From: an uncultured Rhodospirillales bacterium
Lineage (GTDB): Bacteria; Pseudomonadota; Alphaproteobacteria; Acetobacterales; Acetobacteraceae
Length of the DNA: 64,000 bases
Direction: 5' to 3'
Assembly (NCBI GenBank): GCA_903823665.1
Contig: CAIJTR010000062.1
Coordinates: 1 to 64,000 of the forward strand
Under the pieces are notes generated by a model, which was given only the letters and a program-made list of their open reading frames with translations, was not told where the DNA came from and did no database searches. A program made the translations under genes and the position numbers. This document shows positions 26,081-35,513 of the stretch, piece by piece. Numbering within the stretch: position 1 is the stretch's first letter; every line of letters begins with the position of its first letter.

Positions 26081-27149
26081 GCGCAGGAGCCGCTGCGGTG
26101 CTGTCACGATCAAGCAGCACCGCATCCAGCCGAACCCGCGCTTCCTCAGGTGCAATCGTCTCGCCCGCCATGGCGCGCAAGAGCAGCCCTGCCCCCATCC
26201 GCCCCAGCGCCTCTCGTGGCTGGCGAAACGTCGTCAGAGTCGGCTCAACGAAGTCAGCAAACTCAATGCCGTCAAATCCAATCAGCGAGACATCATCCGG
26301 CACCCGCAATCCCGCCGCCTGAATGGTTTTGAGAAACCCGATCGCCATCTCATCATTCGCCGCGAACACCGCGGTTGGACGCGGCACCGCCATGACAAAC
26401 GAGCGAGCCGCCAAAGCGCCGGAGGCCATGGTGAAGTCGCCCAAGAAAATCCATCCCGGCTGCAATTCGCAGCCCGCCTCGGCCAGCCCCTCTCGAAAAC
26501 CCGCCTGACGCTGCCGCTCCAGAATATTGCGCGCAGGCCCCCCCAAATACGCCACATGCCGATGGCCAAGCGCTGCTAAATGCGCACCTGCCTGCCGTGC
26601 CGCCTCATGGTTTCGCACCTCCACCTGCGGAAACGTAGCCTTCTCAATCGGCTCGCACACGGCGACAATGGGAATACCAAGTGCCGTCAGATCACGCCCC
26701 GCCTTGCGCGGAATATGGCCGTTCAACAGAACCACACCGTCAACCTGCCCCGCCTGCACCACACCCACAATCTGCGCCTGCTTTTCGTTATGCGGGCCAA
26801 TGTCACCGATCAGCAGACCATAGCCATGCTGCGACAACTCATCTTCAAGCCCGCGCAGCACGCCTGAAAAGAACGGATTGGCGATGTCCGGCACCACCAC
26901 CAGCACCACCATGCTGCGCCGCCCGCGCAGCGTGCGAGCGGCCACATTCGGCATATATCCGGTGCGCGCCACCGCCGCTTCAACCAAAGCAAGTGTCTCC
27001 GGCCGCAGCGCAGCCGACGCCGAAAGCGCCCGGCTGACGGTGGCTGTCGAAACGCCGGCCAACCGCGCCACATCAGCAATGGTAACGGCTTGCGTGCCCT
27101 CCCTTCGCAGACGCACCAAAATTGATCCTCCAACATGAAATGGAATCAT
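26061..27149 (-). CDS. LacI-family sugar-responsive repressor
   Basis: 362-residue repressor. The DNA-binding head is [22 protein letters not shown] (about residues 22-43) with the hinge around [10 protein letters not shown]. The periplasmic-binding-protein-like effector domain follows ([33 protein letters not shown]). ATG 27149 has AAGGAG upstream. It is divergent from the sugar ABC operon, and a near-perfect LacI-type palindrome lies between them at 27164-27177, so it very probably represses that operon and itself. Confidence 0.92.
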   Translation of the reverse strand: MIPFHVGGSILVRLRREGTQAVTIADVARLAGVSTATVSRALSASAALRPETLALVEAAVARTGYMPNVAARTLRGRRSMVVLVVVPDIANPFFSGVLRGLEDELSQHGYGLLIGDIGPHNEKQAQIVGVVQAGQVDGVVLLNGHIPRKAGRDLTALGIPIVAVCEPIEKATFPQVEVRNHEAARQAGAHLAALGHRHVAYLGGPARNILERQRQAGFREGLAEAGCELQPGWIFLGDFTMASGALAARSFVMAVPRPTAVFAANDEMAIGFLKTIQAAGLRVPDDVSLIGFDGIEFADFVEPTLTTFRQPREALGRMGAGLLLRAMAGETIAPEEARVRLDAVLLDRDSTAAAPAPKALSR

Positions 27150-27163
27150 CTTGTAAGCTCCTT

Positions 27164-27177
27164 TGAAATCGATTACA
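27164..27177. promoter_or_regulatory. LacI-family operator between repressor and sugar operon
   Basis: TGAAATCGATTACA is a 14-bp palindrome with one mismatch pair and a central CG, the usual layout for LacI-type sites. It lies 15 bases upstream of the repressor ATG, overlapping the region where both divergent promoters must be. Confidence 0.65.
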
Positions 27178-27250
27178 TCTCAAATCCTGCCAGAATGGCA
27201 AAATAACCGGCGAACAATCCGCCGGAAGAACAAACATAGAGGGACCATCC

Positions 27251-28492
27251 ATGATCCGCTCCTTGCTTGCCAGCACCGCCGTGCTCGCTCTGCTGTCCGC
27301 AGCCCCTGCCAACGCCCAAACACCCGCACGCGCCGAAGTTATTCATTGGTGGACATCTGCCGGTGAATCAGCCGCCATCCGCGTTTATGCCGACGCCTTC
27401 AACAAAGCCGGCGGTCAATGGGTGGATACCGCCATCGCTGGCGGAGCCAATGCGCGCGCCGCCGCCGTGAACCGCACCGTGGGCGGTGATCCGCCGACCG
27501 CCATGCAGTTTAACACCGGCAAGCAGTTTGACGATCTGGTGGAAAACGATCTGCTCGCGAATGTGGACGGTCTGGCGAAGGCTCAGAACTGGAACACGGT
27601 TCTACCCGCCGCCATCCTAGACGCCGTTACCCGCAATGGCCACGTCTACGCGGTTCCGGTTGATATCCACGGCCAGAACTGGCTCTTCACCTCCAGCGCC
27701 GCCCTCGCCAAGGCCGGTGCAACACAGCCGAAGAACTTCACTGAACTGTTCGTCACCCTCGACAAGCTGAAGGCCGCAGGTCTCGTGCCGCTGGCATTCA
27801 GCAGCCAGAAAAACTGGGAGCGTGGTCTGTTCAACGCCGTACTCTCCGGCATGGGTGGCTCTGAAATGTTCACCAAGTTCTGGGCCAAGCGCGACGTGGC
27901 CCTGGTGAAATCACCAGAATTCCGCCACGTGGTGGACACCTATCGCCGTCTGCACGCCTACATCGACGCCGGAGCACCGAGCCGCAACTGGAACGACGCC
28001 ACCGCCATGGTCATCCAGGGCAAGGCCGGAATGCAGGTGATGGGTGACTGGGCGAAGGGTGAATTCACCTCCGCAAACCAAGTGGCAGGCCGCGACTATG
28101 GCTGCACCGTACTGGCAGATCACGAAATCACCTACCAGCTTGGCGGCGACATATTCGCATTCCCCAAGCCGAAAAATGCCACCGTGGCCGCAGCCCAAAC
28201 ACTGCTTGAACAGGTCGTAACAGACCCCGCCACGCAGGTTGCGTTCTCCGCCAAAAAGGGCTCGATCCCGCCACGTCAGGATGCCGACGTGGCCTCCCTC
28301 GATATATGCGCACGGCAGGCACATGACTGGCTGCGCGACAAGAACTCCCAGGTGGCCGCCAACGAACTGCTGTCACCGCCTGCGGTCACCGGTGCAATGG
28401 AAGATCTGATCAGCCAATTCTGGAACGATCAATCCGTCACGCCGGAAGTCTTCATCACCAAAGTCGCGGGCGTGTTCGGTCAGACCTTCTAG
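27251..28492 (+). CDS. Sugar ABC transporter substrate-binding protein (CUT1 family)
   Basis: 413-residue periplasmic binding protein, family 1. The signal peptide is MIRSLLASTAVLALLSAAP with cleavage near ANAQT. The mature N-terminus AEVIHWWTSAGESAAIRVYADAF closely follows the glucose/mannose-type binding proteins, and the ligand region includes YAVPVDIHGQNWLFTS. GAGGGA precedes the ATG. It is the first gene of the LacI-controlled operon, followed 13 bases later by the permease genes. The sugar is not identified; the resemblance is to glucose/mannose binders. Confidence 0.92.
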   Translation: MIRSLLASTAVLALLSAAPANAQTPARAEVIHWWTSAGESAAIRVYADAFNKAGGQWVDTAIAGGANARAAAVNRTVGGDPPTAMQFNTGKQFDDLVENDLLANVDGLAKAQNWNTVLPAAILDAVTRNGHVYAVPVDIHGQNWLFTSSAALAKAGATQPKNFTELFVTLDKLKAAGLVPLAFSSQKNWERGLFNAVLSGMGGSEMFTKFWAKRDVALVKSPEFRHVVDTYRRLHAYIDAGAPSRNWNDATAMVIQGKAGMQVMGDWAKGEFTSANQVAGRDYGCTVLADHEITYQLGGDIFAFPKPKNATVAAAQTLLEQVVTDPATQVAFSAKKGSIPPRQDADVASLDICARQAHDWLRDKNSQVAANELLSPPAVTGAMEDLISQFWNDQSVTPEVFITKVAGVFGQTF

Positions 28493-28505
28493 TCGGCCCA
28501 AACAA

Positions 28506-29399
28506 ATGGCCAAACGACGGCTCATTGGCTCGCGGGTGTCAGCGCAGGTGGCGCTGGCTCCCGCGCTGCTGATAGCACTCGTGATCTATTGCGGTTCCAC
28601 CTTGTGGACGTTGTGGATCTCGCTCACCACCTCACGCATGTTGCCGAACTCCGTATTCGTCGGGCTCCGGCAATATGAGGTGCTGGCCAGCAATGATCGT
28701 TGGCTCGCCTCCATCGTGAACCTCGCCGTGTTCGGCGTGCTGTTCATGGTGGCCGCCCTCACAGTGGGCTTTCTGCTCGCAGCCCTCATCGACTTCCGGG
28801 TGCGAGCGGAAAGCCTGTTCCGCTCCGTCTTTCTCTACCCGTTCTCGATGTCGTTCATCGTTACCGGTCTCGCCTGGCGCTGGATGCTCGATCCCACCTT
28901 GGGCTTTGAAAAACTGCTGCATGACGTAGGCTTTGCAGATGCCCATTTCAACTGGCTCGTCCGTCCTGATCGCGTTATCTACACGCTGGTGATCGCAGCC
29001 GTCTGGCACGCCTCCGGCCTCGTCATGGCGATCATGCTGGCGGGCTTGCGCGGGGTGGACCGCGAAATCTGGAACGCCGCCCGCGTGGACGGGCTGCCGG
29101 TCTGGCGCATTCTCGTGTTCATCGTCATCCCAATGCTGCGCGGAAGCTTCGCCACGGCCTTCGTGCTGCTCGCCACAAGTGTTGTCAGGCTCTACGACCT
29201 CTCAGTCGCCATGACCAACGGTGGACCCGGCATCGCATCCGAGGTGCCCGCCAAATTCGTCATGGATTATTTGTTCGAGCGCGGCAATCTGGCACTCGCG
29301 ACGGCTGCTGCCACAACCATGCTCATCACCGTGATTGCCGTCGTAGCGCCGTGGTATCACTGGCAAGGCCGCAAAACCCATGTAGGAGCAGCGCATTGA
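28506..29399 (+). CDS. Sugar ABC transporter permease 1 (MalF/GtsB type)
   Basis: 297-residue membrane protein with six spans. The EAA loop is REIWNAARVDGLPVWRILVFIVIP, where it contacts the ATPase. It pairs with the next gene to form the channel. The stop overlaps the second permease start. Confidence 0.92.
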   Translation: MAKRRLIGSRVSAQVALAPALLIALVIYCGSTLWTLWISLTTSRMLPNSVFVGLRQYEVLASNDRWLASIVNLAVFGVLFMVAALTVGFLLAALIDFRVRAESLFRSVFLYPFSMSFIVTGLAWRWMLDPTLGFEKLLHDVGFADAHFNWLVRPDRVIYTLVIAAVWHASGLVMAIMLAGLRGVDREIWNAARVDGLPVWRILVFIVIPMLRGSFATAFVLLATSVVRLYDLSVAMTNGGPGIASEVPAKFVMDYLFERGNLALATAAATTMLITVIAVVAPWYHWQGRKTHVGAAH

Positions 29400-30283
29400 C
29401 CGCAATGGCGCAACCGAACGGCAGGCGGCCCAAGCGCCTAAGTGCGGGACGCATCGGGCTCTACGCCTTCCTTGTGATCTCAGCGCTGTTCTTCCTCACG
29501 CCGCTCTACGTCATGCTCGTCACGTCGCTCAAGCCCATGTCCGAGATTCGCACCGGCAACATCCTCGCACTGCCAGCCGCACCGAGCCTCGCCGCCTGGA
29601 ACTCCGCTTGGTCGAGCGCCTGCACCGGCCTGCAATGCAACGGCATTCGCGTCGGCTTCTTGAACTCCATACGCATCCTGGTGCCTAGCGTAATGGCCTC
29701 AATCATGGTCGGAGCCGTAACCGGCTACGCACTGTCATTCTGGCGACCACGCGGAGCCCAATTGCTGTTCGCAACCCTCATGGTGATGGCGTTCATCCCT
29801 TATCAAGTCTTCATCTATCCACTGGTGCGGATGTTCTCTCAAGCCGGCATCGCCAACTCCCTACTCGGCATCGTCGTCGTCCACACCATCTTCGGCCTGC
29901 CGACCATGACACTGCTGTTCCGCAACCACTTCGTAGCACTTCCCATCGAGCTGTTCAAAGCCGCCCGCGTCGATGGCGCAGGGTTTTGGCGCATCTTCAT
30001 CCAGATCATGCTGCCCATGGCGGTGCCGATCATCGTCGTCGCCATCATCCTGCAGGTCACGGGCATCTGGAACGATTTCATTCTGGGCCTGGTATTCGCC
30101 GGGCGCGAGAACCTGCCCATGACCGTGCAACTCAACAACATCGTCAACACCACCCAAGGCGAGCGGACCTACAACGTGGACATGGCCGCGACCCTGCTCA
30201 CTGCATTGGTTCCACTCGCGGTTTATTTTCTCTCAGGTCGCTGGTTTGTGCGCGGCATTGCGGCAGGAGCGGTCAAGGGATGA
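29396..30283 (+). CDS. Sugar ABC transporter permease 2 (MalG/GtsC type)
   Basis: 295-residue six-span permease with EAA loop IELFKAARVDGAGFWRIFIQI. TTG 29396 was chosen: it overlaps the previous stop (TTGA) and has AGGAG seven bases upstream. ATG 29405 is the alternative. The C-terminal YFLSGRWFVRGIAAGAVKG is typical of MalG-like proteins. Confidence 0.9.
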   Translation: MTAMAQPNGRRPKRLSAGRIGLYAFLVISALFFLTPLYVMLVTSLKPMSEIRTGNILALPAAPSLAAWNSAWSSACTGLQCNGIRVGFLNSIRILVPSVMASIMVGAVTGYALSFWRPRGAQLLFATLMVMAFIPYQVFIYPLVRMFSQAGIANSLLGIVVVHTIFGLPTMTLLFRNHFVALPIELFKAARVDGAGFWRIFIQIMLPMAVPIIVVAIILQVTGIWNDFILGLVFAGRENLPMTVQLNNIVNTTQGERTYNVDMAATLLTALVPLAVYFLSGRWFVRGIAAGAVKG

Positions 30284-31347
30284 GCACAGTCTCGCTGCGC
30301 GGCGTGGAAATCGCCTTCGGCACCTTCAAAGTGCTCGACTGGCTTGATCTGGAAATCGCCCAGTCCGAGTTTCTCGTGCTGCTCGGCCCATCCGGCTGCG
30401 GCAAGTCCACCCTGCTCGCGGCCATTGCGGGGCTGTTGGAGATCGACCAAGGCGAGATCTGGATTGGTGGCCGCAACGTCACGTGGGAGGAGCCGAAAGA
30501 TCGCGGCATCGCAATGGTGTTCCAATCCTACGCGCTTTATCCACGCATGAGCGTCCGCCGCAACCTGTCCTTCGGCCTACAGGTCGCGGGCATGAAGCGT
30601 GATGAAATCGACCGCCGCGTGACCAAGGCGGCAACGATGCTGCAAATCGGCGAATTGCTCGATCGCAAGCCTGCCGAACTCTCAGGCGGCCAGCGCCAAC
30701 GCGTCGCCATCGGCCGCGCGCTGGTGCGCGACGCCAGCGTGTTCCTGTTCGACGAACCACTCTCCAACCTCGACGCACAGCTACGCGCCGAACTCCGCAC
30801 CGAGATCAAGCGCCTGCATGGCAGCCTGGGAGCGACGATGATCTTCGTCACCCACGACCAGATCGAGGCCCTCACACTGGCCGACCGCATCGCCGTGATG
30901 AAGGATCGCCGCATCCAGCAACTCGGCACACCACAGGAAATCTACCTCAAACCCGCCAACCGCTTCGTTGCCACCTTCGTCGGCTCTCCAGCGATGAGCT
31001 TCGTCTCAGGCCGTATCGGCGAACATGGCAATTTCGAAGCGAGTGGCTGGCAACTCCCACTCGCCGACTACGCCTTCGCGGCACCACCCGTCCGCGGTGC
31101 CACAGTCGATCTCGGCATAAGGCCCGAGCACGTGGTGCTCGCCCCATCAGACCCACACGCCCTTCCCGCCCGCGTTGAACTCGTCGAGCCCATGGGCAGC
31201 GATTTGCTCGCGTGGACCCGCATCGGGGAAGCCGCCATCTCCATCCGCCTTCCCGCAGAAACCCAGGTGGTCGCAGGCGACACATTGCCGCTTCTGTTCC
31301 CACCGCACCGGCTCAATCTGTTCGACGCACAGGGCCAGCGTCTTTGA
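30280..31347 (+). CDS. Sugar ABC transporter ATPase (UgpC/MsmK type)
   Basis: 355-residue ATPase with Walker A GPSGCGKSTL, Q-loop MVFQSYALYPRMSV, signature LSGGQRQRVAIGRALVRD, Walker B VFLFDEPLSNLD and switch THDQIEALTLAD. A TOBE-2 domain (LGIRPEHVVL onward) ends the protein, as in ATPases for CUT1 sugar importers. ATG 30280 overlaps the permease stop as ATGA. Confidence 0.95.
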   Translation: MSTVSLRGVEIAFGTFKVLDWLDLEIAQSEFLVLLGPSGCGKSTLLAAIAGLLEIDQGEIWIGGRNVTWEEPKDRGIAMVFQSYALYPRMSVRRNLSFGLQVAGMKRDEIDRRVTKAATMLQIGELLDRKPAELSGGQRQRVAIGRALVRDASVFLFDEPLSNLDAQLRAELRTEIKRLHGSLGATMIFVTHDQIEALTLADRIAVMKDRRIQQLGTPQEIYLKPANRFVATFVGSPAMSFVSGRIGEHGNFEASGWQLPLADYAFAAPPVRGATVDLGIRPEHVVLAPSDPHALPARVELVEPMGSDLLAWTRIGEAAISIRLPAETQVVAGDTLPLLFPPHRLNLFDAQGQRL

Positions 31348-31372
31348 TTTCTCCCGCACAGGACAGCCAACG

Positions 31373-32122
31373 ATGACACCTTCCATCTCCTACCAGCTCT
31401 ACTCCTCACGCAACTTCCCCGACCTCGCCCGTCAGGTGAAAATGCTGGCAGGGCTCGGCATCAAGCATGTGGAGCCATTTGGCGGCCTGTTCGGTGACAC
31501 AACGGCGCTGGCGGCGATTCTGGCAGAGAACAACCTCACCGCCCCCACCGCCCATATCGGTGCCCCCTCATGGCGCGATGATTTCGAGGGCGTGGTGACG
31601 AAGCTGAAGGCCCTGGGCGTACGCACCGCCTTCATGCCCGCTGTGCCTCCAGATGAGCGCGTGCAGGACCGTGAGGGCTGGCAAAAACTCGGCCACGAAC
31701 TCTCCGGCTATGCCAAACGGCTGGCCGATCACGGCATCCGCTTTGGCTGGCACAATCACAGCTTTGAAATGGTGACCTTATCAGACGGCTCCACGCCCCT
31801 CGAATGGATCCTCGGCGAAGATCAAGCTGTGCTCTGGCAGGTTGATATCGCCTGGGCCGTCCGCGGCAAACAAGACCCGGCAGCCCTCATCAAGCGCTAT
31901 GCCCCACGCGTGGCGAGCTTCCACGTGAAGGACCTCGCACGCGAGGGTGAGAACGCCAGTGAGGATGGCTGGGCCGACGTCGGCCACGGCATCATGGATT
32001 GGAAGGCCCTGCTGCCCGTCATGCGCGCCACATCGGCAGACGTTTGGGTGCTCGAACACGACAACCCCAGCGACGACGCCCGCTTCGCCCAACGCTCCAT
32101 CGCCGAAGTGAGGTCGTGGTGA
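31373..32122 (+). CDS. Sugar phosphate isomerase/epimerase-like TIM barrel, copy 1
   Basis: 249-residue AP-endonuclease-2/IolE-type barrel. Metal and active-site residues are visible in FGWHNHSFEM (His), LWQVDIAWA (Asp), ASFHVKD (His) and VLEHDN (Glu). Members of this superfamily isomerise, epimerise or eliminate from keto-sugars. It begins 25 bases after the ATPase gene and its stop overlaps the next oxidoreductase gene, so it works on the imported sugar or its oxidised form. Confidence 0.85.
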   Translation: MTPSISYQLYSSRNFPDLARQVKMLAGLGIKHVEPFGGLFGDTTALAAILAENNLTAPTAHIGAPSWRDDFEGVVTKLKALGVRTAFMPAVPPDERVQDREGWQKLGHELSGYAKRLADHGIRFGWHNHSFEMVTLSDGSTPLEWILGEDQAVLWQVDIAWAVRGKQDPAALIKRYAPRVASFHVKDLAREGENASEDGWADVGHGIMDWKALLPVMRATSADVWVLEHDNPSDDARFAQRSIAEVRSW

Positions 32123-33294
32123 GCGCCGCCTTGCCTCGCGCCAAAGCGCTTGGCGTGGGCGTGATCGGCACTGGCGTTATCGCCGGCGTCTACATGCAGA
32201 ACATGCCGCTGTTTGAAGGGATCGAACTGCGGGCCTGTGCCGATATCAGGCCGGAAGCTGCAGCAGCACAGGCAGCGAAATACAACACCGAGGCACGCAG
32301 CGTTGACGCGTTGCTGGCGTCGCCAGACATCGATCTCGTGCTCAACCTGACCGTTCCAAACGCGCACTATGCCATCAGCCACGAGGCCGTCAGCGCGGGC
32401 AAGCACGTGTTCTCGGAAAAGCCGCTCTGTGCCGGCCTCGCGGATGGCCGCAAGCTGGTGGCCGAAGCCGAACATCGCGGCGTTCGTCTCGGCTGCGCGC
32501 CAGACACATTCCTGGGCGGTGGCGGCAGGCTGGCGCGCCGGATGATCGATGAAGGCAAAATTGGCCACGTGCTCGCAGGCTCGGCATTCCTAATGTCACG
32601 CGGCATGGAGCATTGGCACCCTGACCCAGAATTCTTCTTCAAGCCCGGCGGCGGGCCGATCCTCGATCTCGGACCATACTATATCGGCGCTCTCGTCAAT
32701 CTGCTCGGGCCAATCACCAAGGTCCACGCCCTCACCTCGATCGGCCTGCCCGAGCGTGTCGTCACAACCGCAGGCCCCCGCACCGGCGATCGTATCAAGG
32801 TCGAAACGCCCACAACGGTGATGGCGCTGCTGCAATTCGCCGCCGGTGCGCAAATCAGTCTGGCAATGAGCTGGGACGTGCATCGCCACAGCCATCCAGG
32901 CATCGAGCTTTACGGCAGCGACGGCTCCATGCGCGTGCCAGATCCCAACTTCTTCGGTGGCACCGTGGAGTTTACCGAGGGTGCAGGTGACTGGCAGGGT
33001 GCCGATAGCTCCGGCATGGTCTTCGGCAAGCCCAACTGGCGCTCGCCCAATTGGCCCGCCACACGGGCAGATCAAGCGAATTACCGCTGCCTCGGCATTG
33101 CCGAATTGGCACGCTCGATCAGCCACGGCACACCGCATCGCAGTTCCGGCAAGCTGGCACTGCACGTGCTGGAAGCGATGTACGCCATTCTCCAATCCGG
33201 CGAGAGCGGCAGCCCCGTGGATGTCGGCAGCCCCATCGACCGGCCTGCCGAGATGCCGGAAGCCGAAGCGTTTTTGTTGATGAAGCAGGGGTAA
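32119..33294 (+). CDS. Gfo/Idh/MocA-family sugar oxidoreductase, copy 1
   Basis: 391-residue NAD(P)-dependent oxidoreductase. The Rossmann motif is GVIGTGVIAG near residue 14 and the EKP motif is HVFSEKPLCAG, both hallmarks of the family. GTG 32119 overlaps the previous stop (GTGA). It likely oxidises a hydroxyl of a sugar, sugar derivative or inositol. It forms a pair with the TIM-barrel gene before it. Confidence 0.88.
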   Translation: MSAALPRAKALGVGVIGTGVIAGVYMQNMPLFEGIELRACADIRPEAAAAQAAKYNTEARSVDALLASPDIDLVLNLTVPNAHYAISHEAVSAGKHVFSEKPLCAGLADGRKLVAEAEHRGVRLGCAPDTFLGGGGRLARRMIDEGKIGHVLAGSAFLMSRGMEHWHPDPEFFFKPGGGPILDLGPYYIGALVNLLGPITKVHALTSIGLPERVVTTAGPRTGDRIKVETPTTVMALLQFAAGAQISLAMSWDVHRHSHPGIELYGSDGSMRVPDPNFFGGTVEFTEGAGDWQGADSSGMVFGKPNWRSPNWPATRADQANYRCLGIAELARSISHGTPHRSSGKLALHVLEAMYAILQSGESGSPVDVGSPIDRPAEMPEAEAFLLMKQG

Positions 33295-33297
33295 GTC

Positions 33298-34359
33298 ATG
33301 GCCATGAAAACCATGCGCGGCCCCGCAATCTTCCTGGCCCAATTCGCAGGAGACGCCGCGCCGTTTAACACACTCGCCAATATTGCCGGTTGGGCCGCAG
33401 ACCTCGGCTACAAAGGTGTGCAGATTCCAAGCTGGGATGCCCGCCTGTTTGATCTGCAAAGGGCGGCGGAAAGCAAAACCTATTGCGACGAGGTTCTCGG
33501 CACGCTGGCTGCCGCTGGCGTGGCACTCACCGAGCTTTCCACGCATCTTCAGGGCCAGCTGATCGCGGTCAATCCGGCCTATGATCTGGCGTTTGACGGC
33601 TTTGCACCCGAGGCCGTTCGCGGCAAGCCCGCCGAGCGGCAGCTTTGGGCACAGCAGCAACTGCTCTATGCGGCCAAAGCCTCCGCCAATCTCGACCTTC
33701 GCGCCCACGCTACCTTCTCAGGCGCGCTGGCATGGCCCTATCTCTACCCATGGCCGCAACGCCCCGCAGGCCTGATCGAGACCGCATTCGACGAGCTGGC
33801 CCGGCGCTGGCGGCCCATTCTGGATGCGTTCGATGCAGCGGGCGTCGATCTCTGCTACGAAATCCACCCCGGCGAGGACCTGTTCGACGGCACCACGTTC
33901 GAGATGTTCCTCGACCGCCTCGGCCAACATCCGCGCTGTAATATCCTCTACGACCCCAGCCATTTCGTGCTGCAACAGCTCGATTATCTGGCCTTCATCG
34001 ATATCTATCACTCCCGCATCAAGGCCTTCCACGCCAAGGATGCCGAGTTCAACCCAACGGGCCGCCAGGGCGTTTATTCCGGCTATGCCCCATGGGCTGA
34101 ACGCGCCGGGCGGTTCCGTTCCCTGGGCGACGGACAGGTGGATTTCAGCGGCATCTTCTCCCGTCTCTCCCAATACGGCTTCGACGGCTGGGCCGTGCTG
34201 GAATGGGAATGCTGCATCAAGGACAGCGCACAGGGTGCCGCCGAGGGGGCTCCATTCATCGAGAGCCACATCATCGAGGTCGCATCCCGCGCGTTTGACG
34301 ACTTTGCCGATGGCGGCAGCGACCACGCGGCCATCCGCAAAATGCTGGGTCTCGGCTGA
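33298..34359 (+). CDS. Sugar phosphate isomerase/epimerase-like TIM barrel, copy 2
   Basis: 353-residue barrel of the same superfamily as 31373-32122 but longer by about 100 residues. Metal-site residues are in LCYEIHPGEDL (Glu, His), ILYDPSHFVLQ (Asp, His), IKAFHAKDAE (His) and WAVLEWECC (Glu). Overlap of one base (TGATG) with the following oxidoreductase gene shows tight coupling. The N-terminal MAMKTMRGPAIFLAQ gives two possible ATGs (33298 and 33304). Confidence 0.87.
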   Translation: MAMKTMRGPAIFLAQFAGDAAPFNTLANIAGWAADLGYKGVQIPSWDARLFDLQRAAESKTYCDEVLGTLAAAGVALTELSTHLQGQLIAVNPAYDLAFDGFAPEAVRGKPAERQLWAQQQLLYAAKASANLDLRAHATFSGALAWPYLYPWPQRPAGLIETAFDELARRWRPILDAFDAAGVDLCYEIHPGEDLFDGTTFEMFLDRLGQHPRCNILYDPSHFVLQQLDYLAFIDIYHSRIKAFHAKDAEFNPTGRQGVYSGYAPWAERAGRFRSLGDGQVDFSGIFSRLSQYGFDGWAVLEWECCIKDSAQGAAEGAPFIESHIIEVASRAFDDFADGGSDHAAIRKMLGLG

Positions 34360-35507
34360 TGGCACGGCGGCTCCGGCTTGGCATGATCGGCGGCGGACAA
34401 GGTGCCTTCATCGGTGCCGTGCATCGCATTGCCGCGCGTATGGATGATCGTTACGAACTAATTGCGGGCGCGTTGTCGTCTGATCCACAGCGCGGCCGGG
34501 CAAGTGCAGCCGAACTGCACATCGCCGAAGATCGTGTGTATGCCAGCGTCGAGGACATGATCACGCGCGAAGCGGGGCGGGCCCACCCTGTTGATGTCGT
34601 GGCCATCGTCACACCCAACCATCTGCACTACGCCGCCACCAAGGCGCTGCTGCGCGCCGGCATTCACGTGATCTGTGACAAGCCGCTCTGCCATTCGCTG
34701 GAAGAGGCGCTCGACCTGGAGCATGAAGTCGCCAAACGCCAGGCACTGTTCGCACTCACCCACAACTACACCGGCTACCCGATGATCCGCCACGCGCGGG
34801 CAATGGTGGCAGCTGGCGAGCTTGGCGATATCCGCGTGGTGCAGGTGGAATACGCGCAGGACTGGCTCGCAACCGCACTCGAAGCCAGTGGCCAGAAGCA
34901 GGCATCATGGCGGACCGACCCTGCCCGCAGCGGCGCCGGCGGCTGCATAGGCGACATCGGCACACACGCCTTCAACCTCGCGGAATTCGTCTCACGCGAG
35001 AAAGTCCAGAGCGTAGCAGCCGAGTTGACGACGTTCGTGGAGGGCCGGAGGCTGGATGACAACACCCAGATGATGCTCCGCTTCGAAGGCGGCGCTCGAG
35101 GCGCGCTGTGGTCGTCGCAGGTGACCGTGGGACAGGACAACGCGCTGCGGCTGCGCATCTACGGCAGCAAGGGCAGCCTCGAATGGGCGCAGGAAAGCCC
35201 GAACGAGTTACGTTTCACCAGACTTGGCGAACCGCCACAAACACTGCGCCGCGCAGGCCCGCACCTAGGGCCAGAAGCCGCCCACGCAACGCGACTGCCG
35301 CCGGGCCACCCAGAGGGCTATTTCGAAGCCTTCGCACAGCTCTATCGAGATTTCGCTGAGCAAATCAACGCAGTGCAGGAAGCCCGCACGCCAGATGCCG
35401 CCTCCCTTCTGGTGCCGGGGATCGAGGCGGGGGTGCGCGGCATGCGGTTCATCACGGCATCGGTCGCGTCCAGCCAGAACAACGCCGCATGGACCGCGTT
35501 GGAATAG
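34359..35507 (+). CDS. Gfo/Idh/MocA-family sugar oxidoreductase, copy 2
   Basis: 382 residues. The Rossmann motif LGMIGGGQGAFIGAVHR and EKP-equivalent ICDKPLCHSLEEAL mark the family; CDKP replaces the more common EKP. The group with GGGxGAFIGxVHR is frequent in sugar and inositol catabolic operons. It closes the LacI-controlled operon; the convergent CoA-transferase gene ends only six bases away. Confidence 0.88.
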   Translation: MARRLRLGMIGGGQGAFIGAVHRIAARMDDRYELIAGALSSDPQRGRASAAELHIAEDRVYASVEDMITREAGRAHPVDVVAIVTPNHLHYAATKALLRAGIHVICDKPLCHSLEEALDLEHEVAKRQALFALTHNYTGYPMIRHARAMVAAGELGDIRVVQVEYAQDWLATALEASGQKQASWRTDPARSGAGGCIGDIGTHAFNLAEFVSREKVQSVAAELTTFVEGRRLDDNTQMMLRFEGGARGALWSSQVTVGQDNALRLRIYGSKGSLEWAQESPNELRFTRLGEPPQTLRRAGPHLGPEAAHATRLPPGHPEGYFEAFAQLYRDFAEQINAVQEARTPDAASLLVPGIEAGVRGMRFITASVASSQNNAAWTALE

Positions 35508-35513
35508 CCGTCG

